Assembly (NCBI RefSeq): GCF_021401125.1
Contig: NZ_JACBFQ010000006.1
Span: 219,024-283,023 of the forward strand
Direction: 5' to 3'
DNA from: Xanthobacter sp. NM-59
Lineage (GTDB): Bacteria > Pseudomonadota > Alphaproteobacteria > Rhizobiales > Xanthobacteraceae
Length of the DNA: 64,000 bases
Numbering within the stretch: the stretch's first letter is position 1; each line of letters starts with the position of its first letter. Shown piece by piece: positions 17,515-26,195 of the stretch. Below the pieces are notes generated by a model. It made no database searches. It was not told the DNA's origin and saw nothing but the letters and a program-made list of their open reading frames with translations. Made by a program: the position numbers and the translations under genes.

Positions 17515-18828
17515 TCAAGCAGATGCGGCCACGAGCAGCCGTCCAATCGGTGCGGTCCGTATATCATTGTGGTCTTTGATGAAATCGCAGCGCAGGCTGT
17601 GAATCCTCGCCTTCAGATTCAAGAGTGCCTGCCCATCGTACGTAACATTGAGAACCTCGCCGCTCTTCATCTTCTGTGGGCCGTTGGCACCCATCGCGCC
17701 GAAGAGGTCCTGGCTTCCACCGAAAGTGGGAGACACCTCGAACACCCCCTTGGCGATGTCCCCGGACGCACGAGACGCAACAGCATAGAGCAGGCCGACG
17801 GCGTGGTCGTTCCAGGTATGGGACACAACAATCCGCCGGCTGACTTTCCCGTCCGCCACAACGGATCGAAAGAAGCCGTCTTGGTTCCCGCTGATCTTTA
17901 CTCCGAAAGCATTATGCGAGAACGCGCCTTGAAGCAGCGTCAGGCTGTATGCCTTGCGCCTTTGCATGGCCGCGACAGCCGCCGTGACCAGCCGGGCACC
18001 GAAGCTGTGGCCCACGTAATGAATGCGTTTCGCGTCGACGAGGTCTGCAGTGTCAAGGATGCTTCCCAGCCCGGTGCCGACCACGCCCGCGCGGCGCTTC
18101 AATTCGAAATAAGCGAACTGGTTGAGCACCTTGGCAACCGCCGCGATCGGGCCACTGAAAATGCCGAGGGCCGCGTCCGTCGCAACATCATGATCTATCG
18201 CCTGGGCTCCCCCGTCAGTGGTCGGCTCATACTGGTCGGCGCCGCTTCCGAGAAAGGACTGCATCAGGTCCCAGCCGTCGCTAGCCTGATCCAGGATCCG
18301 GCCATGTTCACTCAAAAGGTCCGCATCGCGGCTCTGCCCGATGGCACCGCGCAGCATCTCCACCAGAGCCCTCGCATCGCCGGGACTGGTATTGACCGCA
18401 GCATCCCGGACGTGCGCCGCGAACACGTCCGGGTCCAAGCCAAACATCGCTCCAAGCTCGCGGGCCCGCCGAACAAGCTTGGACGCATCCGCATCAGAAC
18501 CGGCCGCCGCAGCTGCAGCGGCCGGATCGTTGCCGAGAACCGCAACCACTTCGAGGGACAGGTCGTCGCGGAACTGATCGGAAGGCCAATACACCTCCAC
18601 CACTGCGAAACTGCGGCCGGGACGCGCATTGCCGCCTTGCTCGGCAAAATGCTGCGCGATCTTCCGGTACATTTCCCCGGCGTCGTCGGGGTCCTGATGC
18701 CACCCGTGGGACATGACGATCAGATCGCTTACGCCGGAACCACATAGGGGATGGGGCACGCCATCGGGAATTGCGCCGCTTTTGTCGAACTTCAACTGCA
18801 CAAAAGGTAGAGCCGCAAGGTCCGCCAT
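17515..18828 (-). CDS. Alpha/beta-hydrolase fold protein of the cassette
   Basis: 437 residues with no signal peptide. DLIVMSHGWHQDPDD (35-49) is the strand-3 and oxyanion region of an alpha/beta hydrolase. IHYVGHSFGARLVTAAV carries the nucleophile Ser275 in a GxSxG elbow. The catalytic His is probably in VVSHTWNDHAVGLLY (337 or 342). A long helical insert (about 95-240) separates the two halves. Good ribosome-binding site (AGGAGAGG) and only 13 bases after the subtilase stop, so the two are co-expressed. Substrate is unknown. Lipase- or esterase-type effectors are known in conflict systems, but function here is inference. Confidence 0.78.
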   Translation of the reverse strand: MADLAALPFVQLKFDKSGAIPDGVPHPLCGSGVSDLIVMSHGWHQDPDDAGEMYRKIAQHFAEQGGNARPGRSFAVVEVYWPSDQFRDDLSLEVVAVLGNDPAAAAAAAGSDADASKLVRRARELGAMFGLDPDVFAAHVRDAAVNTSPGDARALVEMLRGAIGQSRDADLLSEHGRILDQASDGWDLMQSFLGSGADQYEPTTDGGAQAIDHDVATDAALGIFSGPIAAVAKVLNQFAYFELKRRAGVVGTGLGSILDTADLVDAKRIHYVGHSFGARLVTAAVAAMQRRKAYSLTLLQGAFSHNAFGVKISGNQDGFFRSVVADGKVSRRIVVSHTWNDHAVGLLYAVASRASGDIAKGVFEVSPTFGGSQDLFGAMGANGPQKMKSGEVLNVTYDGQALLNLKARIHSLRCDFIKDHNDIRTAPIGRLLVAASA

Positions 18829-18841
18829 CGTCCTCTCCTGT

Positions 18842-20413
18842 TCAAACCGACTGCATGGCGCGCATCAGATCAACCAGCCCGCTGCCCTGGAATTCTCTGC
18901 GCCGCCCGAGATCCGTGGCGCTCTGCAGAAAAATATCCTTGATGCGTTCCGGTTGACCGATGAATTCGCGGCGAACGGAAAGAAAGGCAGCTATTGCGCC
19001 AGACACATGGGGCGCCGCCATGCTTGTTCCGCTTTGCTCACGATAATACACGACGTCCGAAGGCACCTTTGTCGCGTTATTGTTTCCAGTGGCCACGACC
19101 TCCGATGGCAGCTGTCCAGCAACTTGCTGATCGCCTCGCAGACTGGCGATGACCCCGGCCGAGGCGCAGGACACGATGCGCTCACCCGGCGCCACCAGGT
19201 CGGGCTTGTTGCGACCATCGGCAGTCGGCCCCCGTGATGAGAAGTAGGAGACGCCATAGGTGTGCGGCTGTTCGGGATGGGTGGAGCCGACGGTTATGGC
19301 GAATTCCGCGTTGCCGGGATCACTGATCGACTGGTCGAGGCCAACCCGGCGGTTCTGGGAGGAAAGCTCCGGCTTGATGAGGGCTGACCCATCGTTCCCC
19401 GCCGCGACGACAACCACGACCCCCTGCTTGACGAGACGGTTGACCGCGACACACAGCGGGCTCTGGCCTGCAGCGAACCATTCGGCCTCGAACGGGTAGC
19501 CAAGGCTGAGATTAATACCGTGAATGCTGAGCCAACGCCCATCGTCATTGGTCCGAGCCACGAAATCCAGTGCGGACAGCAGCCAGCTCTCCCGTCCCCT
19601 CCCATTGTCTCCCAACACCTTCAAGCTCAAGAGCTTAGCCTTCGGGGCAACGCCGGTGAGCCGAGACCCGCATTCGCGCACGAACTGCCGCACGCAGGCG
19701 TCCCCGTCCCGTTCACGCGTCACCTTGAAGACGTTGGTCACCTTGCCATCTTGACCGGCCACTCGCTTGGGCGTGGCACCGGCGATGATGCCCGCCACAT
19801 GGGTCCCATGCCCGTAGACGTCCGTCAGCGGGGCATCCCCGCCCGTGAAGTCACGGTGGGTAAGCTTGCCATCCACCGATGGCCGGGGGCTCGAATAAGG
19901 TGCCGAGCCCTGAAAGGGGGGTGAAAGATTGTCGAAATCCGCAAAGTGCGGGTGCGTCCCGTCAATGCCGCTGTCAGCGACCGCCCAAACGATACCCACC
20001 CCTTCCGCCCCGAAGGAGCGCAGGCACGCATCCGCCTTAATGGTCTGAACCGAGTGGTCTAGATACGGCTCCAACTCTCGATCGGGCCAAACCTTGTAGA
20101 TCGCGGGTTTACCGTTCTCAACGTCACGCTCCAGCAGGTCGCGCAGTTGCTGCAGCGTGAGCTCAGCAAAAACGTGATGCCGGCTCCCCTCCGCGTTAAA
20201 GCCTTTTTTATGATTTCTTCCAATGACACCGCGAAGCAGTTCGACAATCTGTTTCACCGCAGCGTGACGACCGCCCGGAAAATCGAGATTCATCTCGATA
20301 ATTAGCGCCTGTACCCGCTTCTTGTCATCACCATAGGCGGCGACCACCTTCGGCGAGACGACATAGCGTGCAGATGTATCGTTAATCTCATCAAGTGAAG
20401 AGCGTTTCTCCAC
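18842..20413 (-). CDS. S8 subtilisin-like serine peptidase, cytoplasmic type
   Basis: 523 residues from a GTG with GGGAGG upstream. The complete catalytic triad is visible: Asp147 in VWAVADSGIDG, His202 in VYGHGTHVAGI, Ser464 in SGTSMAAPHVSG, with the oxyanion Asn340 in VVAAGND. The first 120 residues form a charged alpha/beta region ending IYKVWPDRELEPYLDHSV. It resembles an I9-like pro-domain or adaptor, but no signal peptide precedes it. The enzyme therefore probably works in the cytoplasm, unusual for secreted subtilases but common for peptidases in conflict cassettes. It could activate or process a partner encoded next to it (inference). Confidence 0.88.
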   Translation of the reverse strand: MEKRSSLDEINDTSARYVVSPKVVAAYGDDKKRVQALIIEMNLDFPGGRHAAVKQIVELLRGVIGRNHKKGFNAEGSRHHVFAELTLQQLRDLLERDVENGKPAIYKVWPDRELEPYLDHSVQTIKADACLRSFGAEGVGIVWAVADSGIDGTHPHFADFDNLSPPFQGSAPYSSPRPSVDGKLTHRDFTGGDAPLTDVYGHGTHVAGIIAGATPKRVAGQDGKVTNVFKVTRERDGDACVRQFVRECGSRLTGVAPKAKLLSLKVLGDNGRGRESWLLSALDFVARTNDDGRWLSIHGINLSLGYPFEAEWFAAGQSPLCVAVNRLVKQGVVVVVAAGNDGSALIKPELSSQNRRVGLDQSISDPGNAEFAITVGSTHPEQPHTYGVSYFSSRGPTADGRNKPDLVAPGERIVSCASAGVIASLRGDQQVAGQLPSEVVATGNNNATKVPSDVVYYREQSGTSMAAPHVSGAIAAFLSVRREFIGQPERIKDIFLQSATDLGRRREFQGSGLVDLMRAMQSV

Positions 20414-20595
20414 GTTCGCCTCCCAAACGCTGGCTTTTCTGGATTTGCCAACCGCGAACCCGGCCCTATCAATATGTCCACCGCCCCGGCCCCGCTGGAA
20501 GCCGGGATTGGCGTGTTGCTTGTCGCTTTCACCCAGGGAGCCGCTTTTCGGGGCACGACAGCGTCAAGGCTCACACAGGCAGCCGGTCGCCTCGG

Positions 20596-22482
20596 TCAGC
20601 GCCGAACCCATTTTTCAGCCTTGCCGAGGGCCCCCCATGCCGCAAGACCGAGGAAGACAGGCAGAAATGCGCTGCTCGTTCCCGCAAGCGCGGGCACCGA
20701 ACTCGCAATGGTGCCCAGCAGGGTGCCGGACGAGGAGCTGGCAAGTATCTGCGTGAGCACGGCGCCAATGATGCCGATCGCGCTCTTACGGCCATTCAGC
20801 AGCTTGCCGATCGTCTCGCCGAGCGCGCCATTGACCGGTCCAAGGGTCTTGCTGGCCTCAGCCACCTGCGGGCCGATGCGCTCGGCGAGCAGCCGCGTCA
20901 GCATCAGGAGTGCTGCAGCGGAATCGTCGGCCGCGGCGGCGGGCTGCTGCGCAATGGGTTGCGGGATTGTCGCGGGCGTGGCAGGCGCGACGGCGGCAGT
21001 GGGTGGAGGCGCGGCAGCATCCCTCAATGAAGCGACGATGCCTTCGATGCGGCCGAGATCGGCCGGCTTGCTGGCCAATGCCAGACGCAGCAGCAGCAAA
21101 AGCAGGTCCTCGGGGGCCGTGGGCGACTTGGGCGTCTCTTCGGCCATAGGTTTCTCCTGGGCGGCAAGCAGCTTGCGGATAAGATCGAAAAGGAGAAGGC
21201 TCCCGGCCCCCTCGCCAGGTGCCAGCGGCGCCGCAGGCCCGGGGGTCACGACCGCCTCGCCGGTAAGGGAGATGCCGAGAGCCCCTGCCGTCTCGGGTCC
21301 AACCTCCCCGTCTGCGGTGAGGCCATTGCGACGTTGGAACTCCACCACCGCGGCCTGCGTGCCGGCCCCATACTCGCCGTCCACACCGCCCGGGTCGATG
21401 CCCTGACGGAGCAACGCCTCCTGGATCGCCACCACGACTTTCGCGTCCATGTTCGGGGCCTCGGGCCTGTAAATGACCGCAGGCTGGACGAGGGGGTGGA
21501 TCGGCCCTTGCGTGTAGCTGATGTGGGTTGGAATGAGGATGCCCGCATCCCAGTGGCGGCCCTGAACCGTGTCTCGCACCACGCCGTAACGCACGCCTTT
21601 GGCTTCCACGGTGCCGCCGCGCCCGTCACAGAGTACGATATGGCCCATCGCATCGGGACTTGGGGGATAGCGCAACAGAATGCCACCCACCGTCGCGGCC
21701 GCCTGTTCTACCGGAATCCGTGTCCCCAGACGCAGCATGTCGGCTTTCCAGGCCCCGGTATAGGCATCGGCCTGCGCTGGCGGAACCGCATCGTCGACGC
21801 AACCATAAAGTATACCTGCCTCCTGAAACACCAGCCAGGAAATGAACTCAGCACAATCCCATGGCCCCTTCCAGTTGGCGTTGTCCTTGGGTACCCGGAT
21901 GTTCTTATACTCTTCACCGACATGCTCGAGCGCGCGCTTCAGGAGGCCCTCTCCGCTGGCGACGCCCGGGGACACCACGACATTGAGCTTCGGCTCGTCG
22001 GCCAGAAATGCGTCGGCGCTGCCCAGCTTGAACATGCGATGAGCCTGTCGCCATTGCTCCTCACTAAGATTGTTGCCCTTTCCGGACTCACGGTGCGCGA
22101 TGGCCTTGAGGAGGGCGATGGCGCCCTCGGGATCATCCAGCATGTCCCGCGTGAGGATGCGGGCCGGCGGATAGCCGGGAATGCCGAAGCTGTGCGCTCC
22201 GGTCCATTTCGCGCCGGCCTCGCCAATACTCATTCCGGTGTACTTCCGAAAGAGCAGGTCAAAATTGGAAGCCGCGCCATTTACCGGCGAGGGGAAGCGC
22301 GCAATCTTGTGTTGCCCGTGTCCAATAATCCCGTAGCCAATCTGGCCGAAGCGTGCCGCCTCCTCGGCTGGATATTGTGCACCTGGATTATTGTATCGAA
22401 ACGAAGCGACTTCCGTGCCGGAGACATCCGACCGGATATCTGCCGTATTCGGACTTGTCGACTTGCCGATTGCGCCCGCCAT
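20596..22482 (-). CDS. NlpC/P60-like peptidoglycan hydrolase with PG-binding domain and hydrophobic C-terminus
   Basis: 628 residues. Residues 25-155 (FRYNNPG..., KYTGMSIGEAGAKWTGAHSF) resemble the phage P5-type muramidase/structural domain. Residues 175-320 look like an NlpC/P60 or CHAP amidase: Cys210 in GPWDCAEFISW and His281 in MGHIVLCDGRGG. Residues 345-403 are a PG_binding_1 domain (IQEALLRQGIDPGGVDGEYG, then TQAAVVEFQRRNGL). A low-complexity Ala/Pro linker leads to a hydrophobic C-terminal segment of about 60 residues that could insert in a membrane. No signal peptide is present, so export would need another route. First gene of the cassette; 182 bases precede the subtilase gene. A lysis effector is a possible role (inference). 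Confidence 0.75.
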   Translation of the reverse strand: MAGAIGKSTSPNTADIRSDVSGTEVASFRYNNPGAQYPAEEAARFGQIGYGIIGHGQHKIARFPSPVNGAASNFDLLFRKYTGMSIGEAGAKWTGAHSFGIPGYPPARILTRDMLDDPEGAIALLKAIAHRESGKGNNLSEEQWRQAHRMFKLGSADAFLADEPKLNVVVSPGVASGEGLLKRALEHVGEEYKNIRVPKDNANWKGPWDCAEFISWLVFQEAGILYGCVDDAVPPAQADAYTGAWKADMLRLGTRIPVEQAAATVGGILLRYPPSPDAMGHIVLCDGRGGTVEAKGVRYGVVRDTVQGRHWDAGILIPTHISYTQGPIHPLVQPAVIYRPEAPNMDAKVVVAIQEALLRQGIDPGGVDGEYGAGTQAAVVEFQRRNGLTADGEVGPETAGALGISLTGEAVVTPGPAAPLAPGEGAGSLLLFDLIRKLLAAQEKPMAEETPKSPTAPEDLLLLLLRLALASKPADLGRIEGIVASLRDAAAPPPTAAVAPATPATIPQPIAQQPAAAADDSAAALLMLTRLLAERIGPQVAEASKTLGPVNGALGETIGKLLNGRKSAIGIIGAVLTQILASSSSGTLLGTIASSVPALAGTSSAFLPVFLGLAAWGALGKAEKWVRR

Positions 22483-23187
22483 CGTCCGCTCCCTCGCCCT
22501 GAGAAGGTTGCGATTTTCAGCATCTAACTCTTGCGCACTGCTTGTTCGGGCCGCCGCTCGTCAAAGGCGGCTTGCGGCCTTTCAGGCGCGGACACAAAAT
22601 AATTATAACGCGTATTTTTGTACTATACACCAATTAGGTGTAGTCAAGCTGACGGCAAATCACATCCTCCATTTAGGGGATGGACAGCGACAGGGACGTC
22701 GCGATGGGGGAAGCCGACGAAACTCGGCATTGCCCCCTCCCACAATGCGCCGCGGAAGCCGCAGGGCGGCTGGCGTGCCGGTGGGGAGATTGGATCTGTT
22801 CGCGCGCCACGGCGACGCCCGATCGGCCCGATCGGGGGCCCGCAGGGCGCACGCATGGGGCGTCCGGCAGCCCGACCTTGGGATGGCCGTGCTCGCCTGC
22901 GCGGCGGAACTCGCTATTGCGCCGGCCCGGCGGGCGCGCTCCGCAGGTGCCCGGGCCAACGGCCTTCGATTGAGGCCTCGTGATGACCCGACGCGTTCTG
23001 CCCGTCGAAACCTGCCTGCGGTTCCCAAAGGGTTACAGTGGCGTTCACAAAAGCTCGGGAATACTGATCTTCGAGCCGGAAATAAAAATGACAGGTGAGA
23101 GCGCCAAACAGGCTCGCTGCTTGACACCCTCGCCTGTCAGTCTGGCTCGCCGGGAGGTCCGCCATTCAAGATGCAGAAGACCACACC
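22483..23187. other. Gene-free region between cassette and lpdA
   Basis: 705 bp. The left part (22580-22660) is AT-rich and holds the cassette's promoter/operator region. 22680-23187 is GC-rich with several overlapping open frames in different directions, none of which shows a recognisable protein pattern. Confidence 0.4.
22626..22642. promoter_or_regulatory. Palindromic operator candidate upstream of cassette
   Basis: Perfect inverted repeat TACACC-AATTA-GGTGTA. On the minus strand it lies directly beside TTGACT (22647-22642) and overlaps TATAGT (22627-22622), so it sits across a plausible promoter 140-165 bases upstream of the peptidoglycan hydrolase gene. It would suit a dimeric repressor, but no regulator gene is visible in the cassette. 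Confidence 0.5.
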
Positions 23188-24873
23188 CTAGAGGTCGGTG
23201 ATCGTCCCCTCGAACACTTCGGCCGCAAGGCCAAGAGTTTCGGAGAGGGTCGGATGCGGGTGGATGGTCAAGGCAAGGTCGCCCGCCTCCGCGCCCATCT
23301 CGATCGCAAGCGCCGCCTCCGCCACCAGCTCGCCAGCGTTCGGGCCCACCATGCCAGCACCCAGAAGGCGGTGGCTGTCCGGATCGAATACCAGCTTCGT
23401 CACGCCCTCGCCGCGCCCCATGGACAAAGCGCGCCCGGAGGCTGCCCAGGGAAAGGCGCCGGTCTTCACGGCGATGCCCTCCGCTTTCGCCTGGGCCTCG
23501 GTGAGGCCCACCCAAGCCACCTCGGGGTCGGTGTAGGCCACCGAAGGGATCACGCGGGCGTCGAACGCCGCTTTGTGGCCGCAGGCGACCTCGGCCGCCA
23601 CCTTGCCTTCGTGCACCGCCTTGTGGGCGAGCATGGGCTGGCCGACCACGTCGCCGATGGCGAAAATGTGCGGCTGGCTGGTGCGCATCTGCCGGTCCAC
23701 CGGAATGAAGCCGCGCTCATCCACCGCGACGCCGGCCGCGGCGGCATCCACCTGCCCCCCGTTGGGGCGGCGCCCCACTGCCACCAGAACCTTGTCGAAC
23801 TCCGCCTGGTGAACGCCCGCCGGCCCCTCGAAGGTGACCATCAGCCCGGAGGCCGAGGGGGTGACCGCCGTCACTCTGGTCTTGAGAAGGACCTGCTCAT
23901 ATTGCGCGCCGAGCCGCTTCATCAGTGGCGCCACCAGATCGCGGTCGGCACCGGGAATGATCTGCTCCATCAGCTCGACCACGGTGATCTTCGCGCCAAG
24001 GGCATGATAGACCTGCGCCATCTCCAGCCCGATGATGCCGCCGCCGAGAACCAGCATCCGGGCCGGCACATCGGCAAGCTCCAGCGCTCCCGTGCTGTCG
24101 ATGATGCGCGGATCGTCTGGCAGGAAGCCCAGCCGCACCGGCTCCGAGCCCACCGCGATCACCGCCTGATCGAACGAAATCGTCCGGCCGTCCTCACCCG
24201 TGACCGCGACGCGGTTTGCGCCGGTGAAGCGGGCGGTGCCGCGCATCACCTCCACCTTGCGCCGTCGGGCAAGGCCGCTCAGCCCGCCGGTCAGCCGGCC
24301 CACCACGCTCCGCGTCCACTCGCGGATGCCGTCGAGCTCGACGGTGGCCGCGCCGAAGCGCACGCCATGGGCGGAGAGCCCCGCCGCCTCGTCCATCACC
24401 TTGGCCACATGGAGGAGCGCCTTGGACGGGATGCAGCCGACATTGAGGCACACCCCGCCCAGGGTCGGCCTGCTATCCACCAGCACCACCTTGCGGCCGA
24501 GATCCGCCGCCCGGAACGCTGCCGTGTAGCCGCCGGGACCACCGCCGATCACCAGAAGCTCGGCATGAAGATCGGCCCCCGCCGACGGAGGCCCATCCGC
24601 CGCCTGCGGCGCGCCGGCCGGGCTCGCGCCGGCCTCGGCTCCTGTGTCCAGCCGCAGCACCACCTGGCCCCGGCTCACCTTGTCGCCCACACCCACCAGC
24701 AGGGCGACGACCACGCCCGCCGCCGGCGAAGGCACGTCCAAGGTCGCCTTGTCGCTCTCCAGCATCAGGATCGGCTGGTCGGCGGCCACCCGCTCGCCCA
24801 CCGCCACCAGGATTTCCACCACCGGCACCTGGGCAAAGTCGCCCATGTCGGGGATTTCGACATCCAGCGTCAT
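23188..24873 (-). CDS. lpdA: Dihydrolipoamide dehydrogenase (E3) with N-terminal lipoyl domain
   Basis: 561 residues from ATG 24873. Residues 1-80 are a lipoyl domain (ESDKATLDVP, lysine lipoylated). From about residue 100 comes a full FAD/NAD disulfide oxidoreductase: IGGGPGGYTAAFRAADLG, the redox pair GGVCLNVGCIPSK, the NAD site LVLGGGIIGLEMAQVY, FAIGDVVG, and the C-terminal His-Glu HPHPTLSE. E3 reoxidises dihydrolipoyl groups with NAD+. Fusion of a lipoyl domain to E3 is known in several PDH operons. Last gene of aceE-aceF-lpdA, 11 bases after aceF. A much longer frame upstream of 24873 is only read-through of aceF in another frame. Confidence 0.95.
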   Translation of the reverse strand: MTLDVEIPDMGDFAQVPVVEILVAVGERVAADQPILMLESDKATLDVPSPAAGVVVALLVGVGDKVSRGQVVLRLDTGAEAGASPAGAPQAADGPPSAGADLHAELLVIGGGPGGYTAAFRAADLGRKVVLVDSRPTLGGVCLNVGCIPSKALLHVAKVMDEAAGLSAHGVRFGAATVELDGIREWTRSVVGRLTGGLSGLARRRKVEVMRGTARFTGANRVAVTGEDGRTISFDQAVIAVGSEPVRLGFLPDDPRIIDSTGALELADVPARMLVLGGGIIGLEMAQVYHALGAKITVVELMEQIIPGADRDLVAPLMKRLGAQYEQVLLKTRVTAVTPSASGLMVTFEGPAGVHQAEFDKVLVAVGRRPNGGQVDAAAAGVAVDERGFIPVDRQMRTSQPHIFAIGDVVGQPMLAHKAVHEGKVAAEVACGHKAAFDARVIPSVAYTDPEVAWVGLTEAQAKAEGIAVKTGAFPWAASGRALSMGRGEGVTKLVFDPDSHRLLGAGMVGPNAGELVAEAALAIEMGAEAGDLALTIHPHPTLSETLGLAAEVFEGTITDL

Positions 24874-24884
24874 CGCATCCCCCT

Positions 24885-26183
24885 TCACAACGAGATCCGC
24901 CGGAAATCGGCGAGGATCGTCTTGACGAACACAAGGAATTTCGCCGCCGCCACGCCATCCACCACCCGGTGGTCCCAAGACAGGCTCATGGGCTGGATGA
25001 GACGCGGCTGGAACGCCGTGCCGTCCCACACCGGTTTGACGGCCGCGCGGACCATGCCGAAAATCGCCACCTCCGGCGCATTGATGATGGGGGTGAAATT
25101 GGTGCCGCCGATGCCCCCCAGGGACGAGATGGTGAAGGTGGCGCCCTGGATGTCGGCCGCCTTCAACCGCCCGGCGCGGGCGTCGGCGGCAAGGTCCGCC
25201 ATTTCCGCCGCGATCTCCTGGATGCCCTTGCTGTCGGCGGCCTTCACCACCGGCACCACCAGGCCCTCGGGCGTGTCGGCGGCCACCCCGATATTGTAGT
25301 ATTGCTTCAGCACCAGGGCATCGCCATCCAGCGAGGAGTTGAACGCCGGATAGGCCTTCAGCGCCGCCACGCAGGCCTTCACCACGAAGGGCAGGATGGA
25401 GAGCTTCACCCCGTCCTTAAGCTCCGCGTTCACCGTCTTGCGGAACGCCTCGAGGTCGGTGATGTCCGCATCCTCGAAATTGGTCACATGGGGAATGATG
25501 GTGGCATTGCGCGCCAGATTGGGACCCGAGATCTTCTTGATCCGCGACAGGGGCTCGCAGGTGATGGGCCCGAACTTGGCGTAGTCCACCTTCGGCCAGG
25601 GCAGCAGGTCGATCCCGATGCCCGTGCCCTCAGCTGCCGACAGGGGCTCGGGCGCCCGCAGCGCGGCCTTGACCACGCTTTGGATGTCCTCCCGGGTGAT
25701 GCGCCCCCGCGGCCCCGTGCCCGCGACGGCCGCCAGATCCACCCCCAGTTCCCGCGCGAACTTGCGCACCGCGGGGGAAGCGTGCGGCGGCAGGCCCTCC
25801 GACGCCCTACCCCCAGGCATTCCGACCGCAGCCGCCGTTGCCGGCGCGGCGGTGGGCGCTGGCGCCGGGGCCACAGCCGGAGCCGGGGCATCGGCCGGCG
25901 GCACCGGGGGAAGCCCTGGCGCGGCCTTCTGTTCCGCGCTGGCGACAGCCTCCAGCAGCATCAGCACGCTGCCGGTGCTCACGCGATCTCCCTCCACCAC
26001 CTTGAGCGCGATGACGCGCCCAGCCGTGGGGGCGGGAATATCGAGGGTCGCCTTGTCGGACTCGATCATCACCACGGTCTGGTCGGCGGCGACCACGTCG
26101 CCCACCTGCACCGACAGCTCGACCACCGGCACGTTCTTGAAGTCCCCGATATCGGGAACGCGCAATTCAATCGTCTGGCTCAT
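24885..26183 (-). CDS. aceF: Dihydrolipoamide acetyltransferase (E2) of pyruvate dehydrogenase
   Basis: 432 residues. One lipoyl domain (1-80, ESDKATLDIPAPTAG) is followed by an Ala/Pro-rich flexible linker (90-130). A peripheral-subunit-binding domain (about 133-170, ASPAVRKFARELGVDLAAVA, GTGPRGRI) comes next, then the catalytic domain with the active-site motif SLSWDHRVVDG near the C-terminus. It transfers the acetyl group from the E1 intermediate to CoA. One lipoyl domain is fewer than the three of E. coli, but the E3 partner carries another. Twelve bases separate it from aceE; one transcript is likely. Confidence 0.95.
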   Translation of the reverse strand: MSQTIELRVPDIGDFKNVPVVELSVQVGDVVAADQTVVMIESDKATLDIPAPTAGRVIALKVVEGDRVSTGSVLMLLEAVASAEQKAAPGLPPVPPADAPAPAVAPAPAPTAAPATAAAVGMPGGRASEGLPPHASPAVRKFARELGVDLAAVAGTGPRGRITREDIQSVVKAALRAPEPLSAAEGTGIGIDLLPWPKVDYAKFGPITCEPLSRIKKISGPNLARNATIIPHVTNFEDADITDLEAFRKTVNAELKDGVKLSILPFVVKACVAALKAYPAFNSSLDGDALVLKQYYNIGVAADTPEGLVVPVVKAADSKGIQEIAAEMADLAADARAGRLKAADIQGATFTISSLGGIGGTNFTPIINAPEVAIFGMVRAAVKPVWDGTAFQPRLIQPMSLSWDHRVVDGVAAAKFLVFVKTILADFRRISL

Positions 26184-26195
26184 GTTCGCGCCCCC

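Noticed and set aside
17159..17518. 119-residue minus frame overlapping the hydrolase stop (TTGA)
   Set aside because: TTG start, no ribosome-binding site assigned, runs into AT-rich DNA and has no recognisable pattern; kept only as a remark within the gap.
22391..23098. 235-residue plus frame across the cassette promoter region
   Set aside because: Overlaps the real minus gene and its control region; low-complexity sequence.
23254..25299. 681-residue plus-strand open frame opposite lpdA/aceF
   Set aside because: Shadow; His/Arg-rich and crosses the boundary of two real genes.
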